NCBI GenBank assembly: GCA_001516045.1
Contig: LOEW01000226.1
Location: forward strand, 1 to 53,064
Length of the DNA stretch: 53,064 nucleotides
Direction: 5' to 3'
Source: Desulfosporosinus sp. BRH_c37
GTDB taxonomy: Bacteria > Bacillota > Desulfitobacteriia > Desulfitobacteriales > Desulfitobacteriaceae
This document shows, in pieces, positions 43,042 through 51,818 of this stretch; positions within the stretch are counted from its first letter, which is position 1; each line of letters starts with the position of its first letter. A model generated the notes under the pieces. The model worked only from the letters and a program-made list of their open reading frames with translations, was not told where the DNA came from and made no database searches. Both the position numbers and the translations under genes were made by a program.

Positions 43042-45201
43042 CTACTTTTTCAGATGGATAGGTATCGTTAATAAGGTATTATATAGCATCAGAGTCTCCG
43101 GTTCCGGTTCCGTGTCTAGTTCCTCACGTAACAAGCGGCAAAGTCGTTGGTAGCACTGCAAGGCCTCCGATCTCCTGCCAAGACGGCCCATCAGCCCCAT
43201 CGCTTCTCTAGTGACGTGTTCGTTGGTGGCGTCGCGGCGAATTACTTGATTTAAAAGCTTAAGCGCGTATTCCAACTCGCCGTTGGCGGCGACATGCCCT
43301 GCCATGTAAGTGAGGGATTCTAGGTACTGCCTCTTAAGCTGGTCCCGAAGCGGGAAAAGCCACTCATCATACAAATCTTCATCCAAAAGGTCCCCATGGT
43401 ACAAGTCAGTCGCTGACTGGAAGCATTGAACCGCTTGGGCGGGGCTGATAGTCCATAATCGATGTCCCTCATGGACGTTATATATAAATTCCTCTATATC
43501 CACTTTAGTTAACAACTCGGGGACAAGGTAGACTACTCCCCGTTCCACCTTAAGGTAATTGACCGTTTCCGATAGCCCTGCTGTCAACCCCTGACGCAGG
43601 CTGTGCAGGGTGACATAGTAGGAGTTGCTGGCCTTTGCCGGGGACTCGTCCGGCCAGAAGAGATCCAAAAGTTGTTCTTTAGCAGCTTTGTGTACTGGTT
43701 GTACAGCCAGATACTTCAGCACCTGCAGGGCTTTTCGCCGCCATTTGTTGTATGTTATAGGCTCCCTGCCACGAGACAGTTCGAATGAACCCAAGCATCG
43801 TAGGTGAAGCTTGGGTACGATGCTGTTTTCTGGAGCGCAGGTTACCAGTTGCTCGTAGCGAATGAGATAGGCTAAGACGATCGCTCTGCTCTTTTCGTCG
43901 CTGGGTATTTCCCGCTTGGCTTGACTGTATATGACCTCGGCTTCCTCTATCAAGCCCATGGCAGCGTAGACTGTACCCATAGCGCACAAAGATCGGGTGA
44001 TTCCTAGATCATCTCCGAGTTGACCAAATCCGTGAGAAGCACGTCGCAACCAAGAGAGCGCATCATTCCCACGCCCGGCCTCAGTTAATTCCTCACCAAA
44101 GGTTAAAAACGCCTTGGTCAGGTGTTTGTCTGCTTCCTCAGGAAAAAGGGACAATAACCTCTCTAATGTTTCCAAACGGTATTCCTTTGGTAATGCAGGT
44201 ATAATCTCATCAAGGACGCGCCCGGCTTTAGGATAGGCAGTCGCTCGAACCAAGTAAGAAATTGCCTCTGTTTGTTGCCCCATGCCCAGGTAGAGATTAC
44301 CGATGCGGAGGGTTAGGTCTTGGTAAAATGGAATGTTTTGCTCGATTTTTGATCGAAGAAAGGCTTGAAACAGATGGTGATAACGCATGGTATCAGCTTT
44401 ATGAAAAAGAAATAAATGATTTTCCGTTACCCATTTTAGGTTATTAAGGTATTTGTCAAGTCCGAGTAGGGGCCCGAGAATTTCAATAGAAGTTTCAGAG
44501 GGTAGAGCAAGGGTAAGCAGAAATTCCTGCATTTCAGCGGGCAAACCTTCAAACACTTCTGCCTGGAAATAGGGGAAGCCTTTCTCTCTCAAGACTTTTG
44601 TTACTTCCTCACTGTCCCAACGTAGTGCATTAGCAATAGTACTTCCAGCTAAGTGAAGTGCCAGTGGCCAACCTTCCGTTTCGTGCTCTAACCATTCGAT
44701 TTGCTCTAGGGATAGAATTACGCCGGACGCTCTGGCTATGAACGAACTAATTTCCTCGAGTTTGTACGCTATGACGCCCTCATCTATCCTTAAGATCGCA
44801 TCTTGAGCCTCTAACCGGGCTAAGCTCGGAAGATGAGGAGTGATCCTGGTACACAAGATTATGTGGACATGAGGAGGGGTAGTCTGGGCTAGATCATCAA
44901 TCAGCCCTAGAAAATGCCTGTTACTTTCCGTTGTGTGCCAGTTGTCGAACACCAGCAAGAACGGTTCTAAGCCGAACTCATTCGCCTGTCTGCTCTGGTT
45001 TGATTGATCGTCGCTCGCCCAAGGCAAAGCAGGAAAGTGGCCATTGGCATACCAATGGCAGGGAATTTTGCGTTCCTCAATCCACTGGGTCAGGAGAGTA
45101 GTCTTCCCGTAGCCCGCCCCAGCCTCGATGATTGTAACTTTCTTATATAATGCCAAATCTAAGGCTTTGGCAATTCGTGGCGGCAAGAAATTAATGCTCA
45201 T
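43042..45201 (-). CDS. STAND-type ATPase regulator with C-terminal BTAD (SARP-like) domain
   Basis: 719 residues. The N-terminal MalT-like NTPase has Walker A EAGAGYGKTTLL (residues 26-37), Walker B PFLLVFDNWH, and IILCTRITPHLP. Helical winged-helix and TPR-like repeats follow (about 260-480). The C-terminus has an OmpR-like DNA-binding region (LHLRCLGSFELSRGREPITY) and a bacterial transcriptional activation domain with EEFIYNVHEGHRLW and a TPR end. Such proteins act as signal-triggered activators. It is shorter than many in this class. The start at 45201 has AAAGGG; it overlaps the PP2C gene by 11 nt, so the two are coupled. Sensor ligand unknown. Confidence 0.88.
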   Translation of the reverse strand: MSINFLPPRIAKALDLALYKKVTIIEAGAGYGKTTLLTQWIEERKIPCHWYANGHFPALPWASDDQSNQSRQANEFGLEPFLLVFDNWHTTESNRHFLGLIDDLAQTTPPHVHIILCTRITPHLPSLARLEAQDAILRIDEGVIAYKLEEISSFIARASGVILSLEQIEWLEHETEGWPLALHLAGSTIANALRWDSEEVTKVLREKGFPYFQAEVFEGLPAEMQEFLLTLALPSETSIEILGPLLGLDKYLNNLKWVTENHLFLFHKADTMRYHHLFQAFLRSKIEQNIPFYQDLTLRIGNLYLGMGQQTEAISYLVRATAYPKAGRVLDEIIPALPKEYRLETLERLLSLFPEEADKHLTKAFLTFGEELTEAGRGNDALSWLRRASHGFGQLGDDLGITRSLCAMGTVYAAMGLIEEAEVIYSQAKREIPSDEKSRAIVLAYLIRYEQLVTCAPENSIVPKLHLRCLGSFELSRGREPITYNKWRRKALQVLKYLAVQPVHKAAKEQLLDLFWPDESPAKASNSYYVTLHSLRQGLTAGLSETVNYLKVERGVVYLVPELLTKVDIEEFIYNVHEGHRLWTISPAQAVQCFQSATDLYHGDLLDEDLYDEWLFPLRDQLKRQYLESLTYMAGHVAANGELEYALKLLNQVIRRDATNEHVTREAMGLMGRLGRRSEALQCYQRLCRLLREELDTEPEPETLMLYNTLLTIPIHLKK

Positions 45202-46831
45202 TCGACGTCCCTTTTGCTTTCTTGGGAAACTTCGATTGTTGACGTTCCACCATGATGATCGTTCTATCGTCGTCGTGATTTCCTCGGTTCCAGGGCAATT
45301 CTTTGACGAGAGAATCAATTTGGTCTTGCACAGAAGCTGTACTCTTAAGGTCGAAGAGACAGTGCTCAAATCCTGGAAAGCTAAGCATTTCACCGTTCTC
45401 GTTCATGGCTTCGATCACGCCGTCTGTGTAGAAGACGAAACGGTCAGCAGGATGGATCGGGATCAGCACCTGAAGAAACTCTTCATCCGCGCTGACTCCC
45501 AACGGGAGAGAAGAGCAGGGGATTGGCGTCACCTGTCCACCGCGCAGTAAGTAGGGTGCTACATGCCCTGCACTAGCGTATTCGAGCGTGCTTTTGCGTT
45601 GGTCAAAAATGCCGATCCCCATGGTGACAAACATATCCCCTTGCAGGGTTTCCACCACATCGTGGTTTAAACGTCTGAGTACTTCGCTGGCTGAGCCACC
45701 CTGACGCACTTCCGTCCGGAAAAGAACTAACACGGCTGACATCACCAAAGCAGCTGGCATTCCATGGCCTGATACATCGCCGACGATTACGGCAAAATGC
45801 TCCTCATTTAAGCGGACTATATCATACAGATCACCGCCCACTTCCTTGGTAGGTTGGCATATCGCCGCAATCCGGTACTCCCCGATTCGGTCGGATGAAG
45901 GAGGCAACAATTTTTGCTGCACCTGGTACGCCAGCTGCATTTCCATTTGGACTCCTAGGTAGTCTTGAGAGATATGCTCTTGTAATTGATTAAAGGCTAC
46001 TCCTAGTTGCCCCACTTCATCTTGCGATATGATGGGCATCCTGCGGTTTAGCCACACCCCATCGCCTTCTAACAAAGAGAGCATCCCGTGAATGAGTAAT
46101 TGAAGCTCATCCTGAAATTGCCAAGCAAGCAACAGAAAGAGAATAAGCCCGAAAGCTAAAGCTAACCCGGCGACAGAAAACATGACCCAAGGGTTGACGG
46201 GTATTCCTGAGGAAATCATTCTAAGCACATACAACGAAGGACTAAGGATGGTGATTAGCATTAAACTGGTAAAGGAAATAGTCAGGGGCGTTAAAAAAGT
46301 GGCACGGGGGAATTCCCACATCTTTTCGCTAGATAAAGCCAAAATATAGGGCCTCAACAACCGACGTATCAAGGTATAGAACAGGATTGCCATGATAAGA
46401 GAAAGCGTCTGCTCAAACAAAACTGCCTCTGCTAACTCCCAGAGATTAGAGCGCAGTGATGCTCCCATCAGGACCGAATCTAGGATGTGATAAAACGAAG
46501 ACGCGATGAACCCGAAAATCAGCATCACCCAAAAAATTTCGGAGGGGAAGCGAATAAGGCGCTGCCAGACTGGGCTTACAACTGTTCGGTCCTGTACTTG
46601 TCCAAAATAACGGCGAACGATGCGCATACGGAGGAACGTAAAGACTTGAAATATGGAGACCCCACTGATGACCTGCACAAATAACGCTCCCAAGTTATAT
46701 TGTAGAAGCTCTTGAAAAGTAAACCCGCCGATAAAAACATTATTCAGCGTAATGATAGCCACGCCAAACATTATTACCCCCAAATATAGCAAGAAGAACT
46801 GCTCCATAAAGCGCCTACTCAATTCTCTCAT
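45191..46831 (-). CDS. Membrane-bound PP2C (SpoIIE/RsbU-type) serine phosphatase
   Basis: 546 residues. The N-terminal half has about six or seven membrane helices (12-32, 43-62, 97-118, 135-155, about 185-205, 215-245). A HAMP-like segment (LEGDGVWLNRRMPIISQDEVGQL) follows. The PP2C domain starts near 310 and has EVGGDLYDIVRL, IVGDVSGHGMPAALVM and VFYTDGVIEAM, which hold the metal-binding aspartates. It should dephosphorylate the STAS protein encoded downstream, in response to a membrane signal. GAGGGGG before the ATG. First gene of the four-gene leftward module. Confidence 0.93.
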   Translation of the reverse strand: MRELSRRFMEQFFLLYLGVIMFGVAIITLNNVFIGGFTFQELLQYNLGALFVQVISGVSIFQVFTFLRMRIVRRYFGQVQDRTVVSPVWQRLIRFPSEIFWVMLIFGFIASSFYHILDSVLMGASLRSNLWELAEAVLFEQTLSLIMAILFYTLIRRLLRPYILALSSEKMWEFPRATFLTPLTISFTSLMLITILSPSLYVLRMISSGIPVNPWVMFSVAGLALAFGLILFLLLAWQFQDELQLLIHGMLSLLEGDGVWLNRRMPIISQDEVGQLGVAFNQLQEHISQDYLGVQMEMQLAYQVQQKLLPPSSDRIGEYRIAAICQPTKEVGGDLYDIVRLNEEHFAVIVGDVSGHGMPAALVMSAVLVLFRTEVRQGGSASEVLRRLNHDVVETLQGDMFVTMGIGIFDQRKSTLEYASAGHVAPYLLRGGQVTPIPCSSLPLGVSADEEFLQVLIPIHPADRFVFYTDGVIEAMNENGEMLSFPGFEHCLFDLKSTASVQDQIDSLVKELPWNRGNHDDDRTIIMVERQQSKFPKKAKGTSNEH

Positions 46832-46953
46832 GTTTGTTCCCCCTCAATAGGGTTATAAATTCGACTATTAAAACTAAAATCCTTTGGCGTATTAATCTTT
46901 TTCATAATCATTTCAAAATATCTGTAAGGTTTTTGTAAGGCCTGAACGGTACT

Positions 46954-46988
46954 GTATAGGGTATAGGGTATAGGGTATAGGGTATAGG
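46954..46988 (+). repeat. Heptanucleotide tandem repeat (GTATAGG)5
   Basis: Five perfect copies of GTATAGG, ending 39 bp before the start codon of the cell-wall-binding gene, exactly where its promoter or 5' leader should be. A repeat of this length is prone to slippage, and copy number would alter spacing in 7-bp steps. Confidence 0.9.
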
Positions 46989-47027
46989 GATAAATACATA
47001 TTTAAGGTTCAGAAGGAGGAGCGCAGT

Positions 47028-49520
47028 ATGAAAAATGGCTATAGCAGTAAAAGGAGTATCATATTGAAGTTAATTTCTATTATTACACTGATGTTTTTTG
47101 CACTTACGGGTTCGGGGTATCCAGTACTGGCAAGTTCGGCTTTTGCGACATATACCCTTCAGCCGGCTGCGAGTGTGACTTTTTCCAATGAATCAACGCT
47201 AACAGGGGATCGTTATACCGTAACGGTGGGTGGAACATACGATTTTGTCACGTATTATAATGACGGGATCGTCAAAGACAGCGGTAGTAACCAAACAGGT
47301 AAACTGAATCTAAATCGTCAAGATCGGGTGGTGCTGACAAATGTCAGTGCTAAAGCCTATGAATTATCCGCTCCAACGGGAAAATTTAATCCGCTTGAAT
47401 CTATTGACCCTGCCTTTTCAAGGATAACATTGCAACCCGGGCAAACGATTGAATTCTCCAATTTGTTGGCTGTAGCTGGTGATTCATTCTCGGTATCGGT
47501 GGGCGGAACCTACGATTATGTTGAGTATTATTCTGATGGGACAGTATCAACCAGCGAGCAAAACAAAACTGGCCGTTTGCATATCGCGCGGCAAAAGACG
47601 TATGTATTAACCAATTCAGGCCAAACAGCCTTTGAGATGGTTGGACCGTATGAAAAGTTTAAGCCGGTGCTGCAATCACAACCCGAACCAAGCACACCAA
47701 CGCAACCAATACAACCTACAGAACCCAAGCAACCTATAGAACCCACGCAACCTGCTCAACCTACACCGAGTACTCCACAACAGCCTACACCCGTCAATTC
47801 AACTCAACCCATTCTCATACAAAAGTCGAGACTGGCTGGACAAAGTCGCTATGAGACAGCAAAGATTATTGCAGAATCAATTTACTCAGGAACAGTGCAA
47901 AACGTTGTCCTGGTGTCCGGCAAAACTTTTCCGGATGCTTTAGCAGGTAGTGTGCTAGCATATAAATTAAAAGCTCCGATTCTAATGGTTGATTCCACTC
48001 TTTCCACGTCCTTGGAGGCTTCTGATTATATCACCAGTCATCTGGCTTCCGATGGTTCGGTCTATATTTTGGGTGGAACAGGAATTATTGGCCCGGAGTT
48101 TAAATTGGCTTTTCAAAAAAAGGGGTATAAGGTTTGGCAAATCGGGGGTCAAGATCAGTATGAAACTTCTTCTTTGATTGCGGAAGAAGAAGAATCGTCA
48201 CCAGGCACTCCACTTGTTATCGCTTCCGGCGGAAATTTCCCGGATGCTTTAAGTATTTCAAGCTTTGCTTCTAATAAAGGCTGGCCCATTATGTTGACTG
48301 GCAAGGACATTTTGCCGAGTGATGTTGCACACTACATCATTAAAAACCAGCCCACCAAGGTTTACATTACAGGTGGAGTAGGTGTTATTTCCAAGGAAGT
48401 GGAATTAGATATCAAGTCACTTGTTGATAATGTTGAGATAATACGTCTGGCAGGAAAAGACTGTTATGACACCGGAAACATCATATCGTCGAATTTCTCT
48501 TCAAATCCTAGCAATGTCTTCTTGGCATCGGGCACAAATTTCCCAGATGCTTTGGCAGGTAGTATAGTAGCTGCCCAGACTGGTTCGCCCATTATACTTA
48601 TAGATTCGAAGAGCAAAACATTAAATAACGCAACCATAAACTATCTTAAATCCTTGACCTCAAAGCCAAAAATTACAATTTTAGGTGGAACAGGAGTAAT
48701 CTCCGATGGTATCATTAGTCTTATCGAAAAAATCTTAAACGGCGAGAATGTTAATGAACCTTCTGTTCCGGTGGCTGGGGATTCTACCCCATATTGGGTG
48801 GAAAATGGGGAGCGACTTATTGTAAATAATAAGGAAACTTACTCAGATACAAAAGGAATCAGTCATCCTTTAATCAGCCCGGATGGCAAGTGGTTAGTTT
48901 ACTCCCAGGGAAAAACTGACCTGATTGTGATGGATTTGCAAGCAAATAATAGTAAAGTCCTTTATTCAGAAAGTGATAGTGACTATGTTGTCTATCCCAT
49001 GGGTTGGTCTGAAGATAACGAAAAGATACTTTTCCTTACCAAATATAAGGGTATTTTTTCTGGCGGGAATCGGTTAATGATCGTCAATCGTACTGGGGGA
49101 GATCCAAATCTGGTCATTGAAGGAGCTATGTCAGCAGACTGGGGAAAAGATGGTAGTATTATTGTTGCCACTCCTTCAGAGATAAAAATAATTGATCAGT
49201 CCGGAAGACAGAAGCAGACGTTAACCACCCCGAAACATGGTTGGTTTGCTGATCCCGATTCTCCTACTTTGCCAGCAGATGGCAAGTCGGCACTTTATCA
49301 TGTTGGCAGTAATTACTATTTGCATGATTTGGTCGGTGATAAGTACAAAACGCTATTTACAGTTAGTGATCCAGCCGGAACGGGCAAAGCCTACATGGAT
49401 AGCAATGGGAAAGTTGTTTTTGTAGAAAAGGAAGCTGTTCATATTTACGATGTAGCGAGTGGTAACTCGATAGTTTATTATGATCAAGCTGATTGTAATT
49501 ATGTCAACTGGCTTAAGTAA
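47028..49520 (+). CDS. Secreted protein: two N-terminal repeats, Pro-rich linker, three cell-wall-binding repeats, beta-propeller
   Basis: 830 residues. A signal peptide (about 1-36) is followed by two similar 80-residue domains (about 41-122 and 124-207, each with VGGTYDFV/YVEYY-type core). A Pro/Gln/Thr/Glu-rich linker spans about 208-260. Three cell-wall-binding repeat 2 units occupy about 262-550, marked by RLAGQSRYETA, FPDALAGSVLA, VYILGGTGIIG, and FPDALAGSIVA. The C-terminus resembles a TolB/PD40 beta-propeller (LISPDGKWLVYSQG). AGAAGGAGG before the ATG. Likely exported and held in the cell wall; the propeller may bind a ligand. Preceded by heptanucleotide repeats; followed by a terminator. 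Confidence 0.9.
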   Translation: MKNGYSSKRSIILKLISIITLMFFALTGSGYPVLASSAFATYTLQPAASVTFSNESTLTGDRYTVTVGGTYDFVTYYNDGIVKDSGSNQTGKLNLNRQDRVVLTNVSAKAYELSAPTGKFNPLESIDPAFSRITLQPGQTIEFSNLLAVAGDSFSVSVGGTYDYVEYYSDGTVSTSEQNKTGRLHIARQKTYVLTNSGQTAFEMVGPYEKFKPVLQSQPEPSTPTQPIQPTEPKQPIEPTQPAQPTPSTPQQPTPVNSTQPILIQKSRLAGQSRYETAKIIAESIYSGTVQNVVLVSGKTFPDALAGSVLAYKLKAPILMVDSTLSTSLEASDYITSHLASDGSVYILGGTGIIGPEFKLAFQKKGYKVWQIGGQDQYETSSLIAEEEESSPGTPLVIASGGNFPDALSISSFASNKGWPIMLTGKDILPSDVAHYIIKNQPTKVYITGGVGVISKEVELDIKSLVDNVEIIRLAGKDCYDTGNIISSNFSSNPSNVFLASGTNFPDALAGSIVAAQTGSPIILIDSKSKTLNNATINYLKSLTSKPKITILGGTGVISDGIISLIEKILNGENVNEPSVPVAGDSTPYWVENGERLIVNNKETYSDTKGISHPLISPDGKWLVYSQGKTDLIVMDLQANNSKVLYSESDSDYVVYPMGWSEDNEKILFLTKYKGIFSGGNRLMIVNRTGGDPNLVIEGAMSADWGKDGSIIVATPSEIKIIDQSGRQKQTLTTPKHGWFADPDSPTLPADGKSALYHVGSNYYLHDLVGDKYKTLFTVSDPAGTGKAYMDSNGKVVFVEKEAVHIYDVASGNSIVYYDQADCNYVNWLK

Positions 49521-49538
49521 ACGACTAGCTGAAGCATA

Positions 49539-49575
49539 ACCTGACACTCTACCTTGTAGTAAGGGGTGAAATAGT
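49539..49575 (+). promoter_or_regulatory. Possible orphan MerR-type promoter
   Basis: CCTGACACTCTACCTTGTAG followed by TAAGGGGTGAAAT has the dyad (ACCTT...AAGGGGT) and long spacer typical of MerR-regulated promoters. Neither a MerR gene nor an obvious target is adjacent; only a short frame (GLSKTSRQRYFLMIIV) follows. Confidence 0.3.
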
Positions 49576-49673
49576 TGGGATTAAGTAAAACATCCCGACA
49601 GAGATATTTTTTGATGATTATCGTTTAGAATCGTACCCATACATGCGATGTAAACATTGCAAAAATGATATAA

Positions 49674-49722
49674 GTAAGAAGAGTCTTTCATCTTTATTTT
49701 ATGGACGAAGGACTCTTCTTAC
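49674..49722 (+). terminator. Terminator after the cell-wall-binding gene
   Basis: GTAAGAAGAGTC / GACTCTTCTTAC, 12-bp stem, followed by a run of T's on the plus strand. It can also serve the convergent UBA-DUF4342 gene. Confidence 0.8.
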
Positions 49723-49790
49723 TTTTTTAACAGTTAGAAATGTGACCTAAACCCTCTATTCAAGAATAAAAGAGAATTTGAAGAATTCCC

Positions 49791-50252
49791 TTAATATTCC
49801 TTATCCGCGGCAAAATTAAAAGCATCATCATCATATGAAGTCTCATCGTTGGTAGCCACTTCGAGCTCAAAATTGTTCACAGCTGCCCCTACTGCACCCA
49901 CAAGCGCTAACAGTCGTAAGCTTGGCTTTCGCCAAATAGTATACGCCAGTGCTAAACTTAATGGAGCCGAAAGGCTTACAATCGTCTTTTCATGTCTTTT
50001 AAGACTAATCGTGCTGTGACTAAATGTTGCCATCGTCGATTTTACGCTGTCCCATATTCCATGCCCTTGATCTAAAAAGTCAAAACCCTGTCCCTGTCCT
50101 TCTCCCTCTCGAGCCTTCTCAAGGTTGTCCAAAGCCTTCACCACATCACCCTGAGCCAAGTCTAAGGCCTTACGAGCCTCTTCATATCCTATTCCCATAC
50201 GTTCACGCAACACATCCAACTTTTCAAGTTCAGTCCATAATGCTTCAGTCAT
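49791..50252 (-). CDS. UBA-like and DUF4342 domain protein
   Basis: 153 residues. The N-terminal UBA/TS-N-like helical domain (about 5-43; RMGIGYEEARKALDLAQGDVVKALD) also occurs in elongation factor Ts. A Gly/Gln/Glu linker follows, then a DUF4342-type region with one hydrophobic segment (about 93-122) and an acidic C-terminal tail. Function unknown; a membrane-associated role is inferred. Good start by position at 50252. Confidence 0.75.
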   Translation of the reverse strand: MTEALWTELEKLDVLRERMGIGYEEARKALDLAQGDVVKALDNLEKAREGEGQGQGFDFLDQGHGIWDSVKSTMATFSHSTISLKRHEKTIVSLSAPLSLALAYTIWRKPSLRLLALVGAVGAAVNNFELEVATNDETSYDDDAFNFAADKEY

Positions 50253-50342
50253 TTTTTACCTTCCTTTCCGCTATTACGTCCCGGATCAGTATTTAAACGC
50301 CCCTTTCGCCATGATTGAAGGGGGGCCCTTTGGCTATTTATT

Positions 50343-50776
50343 AGACATCCGCCAATTATCTTAATGGATGAGCCGTTTAGTGCCTTAGATCCGATCAGCC
50401 TCGAACAGCTACAGGACGAGCTGATTCGGCTTCAACAGGAAATTAAGAAAACCATCGTCTTCGTCACTCACAATATGGATGAAGCTCTAAAAATCGCAGA
50501 TCGTATTTGCTTTATGCAAAACGGCAAGATCGTTCAGTTAGACACCCCTGACCACATCCTGCGCCACCCGGCCAATGATTTTGTCAGGTCCTTTATAGGA
50601 GAAGACAGACTCAATGCCGCCGGAATCTTGCCTGATGTAGAAGAGGTAATGGTGAGAACAATGTATCTAATCTGCCTGTGCTTGGTGCTCAAGGGGAGCT
50701 GGTAGGTGTTATTACCAGGGCGAGTTTAGTCGATGTCATGGCAGATAAATACGGAAATGGAACAATCGATTCCTAG
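50343..50776 (+). pseudogene. Remnant of an OpuC-type glycine betaine ABC ATPase
   Basis: Starts inside the gene: RHPPIILMDEPFSALDPISL is the Walker B region, and about 200 N-terminal residues (Walker A, signature) are missing, with stop codons upstream. It continues through THNMDEALKIADRICFM and into a CBS domain. Near 50660 the frame breaks; the other frame continues NLPVLGAQGELVGVITRASL to a stop at 50774-50776. Truncated and frameshifted, so not functional. Not the same copy as opuAA (sequence clearly different). Confidence 0.8.
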
Positions 50777-50789
50777 AAAGGAAAGGGCT

Positions 50790-51005
50790 ATGGAAATACT
50801 TTCAGTTGTACAAGATCGTTGGCCAGCTATCGTTACAGCTTTCGGGCAACATATTCAGTTAACCTTTGTCGCCCTCTTTTTTGCGATTATTATTGCTGTT
50901 CCATTAGGAATCGTATTAACCCGGTATCGAAAATTAGCAGAGACCGTAATTGGTGTAACCGCAGTAGCACAGACAATTCCCAGCCTTGCCCTGCTTGGTT
51001 CTATT
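50790..51005 (+). pseudogene. Truncated OpuC-type permease fragment
   Basis: Begins with a proper start (GGAAAGGG then ATG at 50790): MEILSVVQDRWPAIVTAF, followed by the first membrane segments and AQTIPSLALLGSIV. Similarity stops around 51005, where the sequence becomes the 3' end of the opposite-strand recO gene. Only about 70 of some 210 residues remain. It follows the ATPase remnant directly, as in an opuCA-opuCB operon. Confidence 0.75.
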
Positions 51006-51756
51006 GTCGTCCCAAATCATCAGCTCCAAGACTCCCCATCCGCCAAGATTTGAGTGGTCGTTCAAATTTATGCTCTACGAAAAGCCGTAGAGTTTCCAAA
51101 ATTTCTTGTTGCATCCAGGCATTCCAACGCAAACGATCAATTTTTGTGATATCCGCCCTAATCAATTGACGCATGAACGCGACACTACCAGCCCGAATCC
51201 ATCGCCCGGAATAACTCTCCCGACAGTCTCCACAAAGCGTACCTCCTGCCTCCGAACTAAAGACCAATCGTTCACCACTAATACTAACCCCACATTCAGC
51301 ACATTCCCCCAAACGCGGACGATATCCCAGCAACGTCATCAATCGTAAGGCATAAGAGCTGAGCACAAGGGCGGGGTCAAACTGTTCGATAAGAAATAAA
51401 CAAGTCAACGTCAGTCCAAATAGTTCCTGATTAGGCTGGGCCGGAATCGTCGAAACGTCTAAGAGTTCCGCGATACCCGTTGCCGCAAACGAACGATCAA
51501 GATCATACCAAAGGTGCGGGAAACTTTCGCGAGGACTACACTGACTGACCGTATCCATAGTTTTCCCCTTATGAATCAGAAAATCCGCATACGTAAATAA
51601 CTGAGCCCCAGCCCTTTGCCGACTTTTGGGTTTACGCACCCCTTTCGCCACAGCTTGAAGCTTCCCCATCTCCCGAGAAAATAGAGTGAGCACCCGATCC
51701 GACTCTCCAAATTCCCGACTACGGATCACTAACGCGTCCGCATGATAAACGGCCAC
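51001..51756 (-). CDS. recO: DNA repair protein RecO
   Basis: Recombination mediator that anneals single strands and helps load RecA (RecFOR pathway). 251 residues. The N-terminal OB-fold region starts ALVIRSREFGESDRVLTLFS. The helical C-terminal domain contains a four-cysteine zinc site, CAECG and CGDC. The start is GTG 51756 with AAGGGTGAGGG before it. The C-terminus is formed right at the junction with the broken permease gene, so its last residues (after about KSWRMG) may be altered by that event. In Bacillus it precedes glyQ. Confidence 0.95.
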   Translation of the reverse strand: MAVYHADALVIRSREFGESDRVLTLFSREMGKLQAVAKGVRKPKSRQRAGAQLFTYADFLIHKGKTMDTVSQCSPRESFPHLWYDLDRSFAATGIAELLDVSTIPAQPNQELFGLTLTCLFLIEQFDPALVLSSYALRLMTLLGYRPRLGECAECGVSISGERLVFSSEAGGTLCGDCRESYSGRWIRAGSVAFMRQLIRADITKIDRLRWNAWMQQEILETLRLFVEHKFERPLKSWRMGSLGADDLGRQ

Positions 51757-51818
51757 GCCCTCACCCTTTCTCTCTCACTATTCTTTGTGATCTATTATCT
51801 CAGTATACATTGAGTGTC

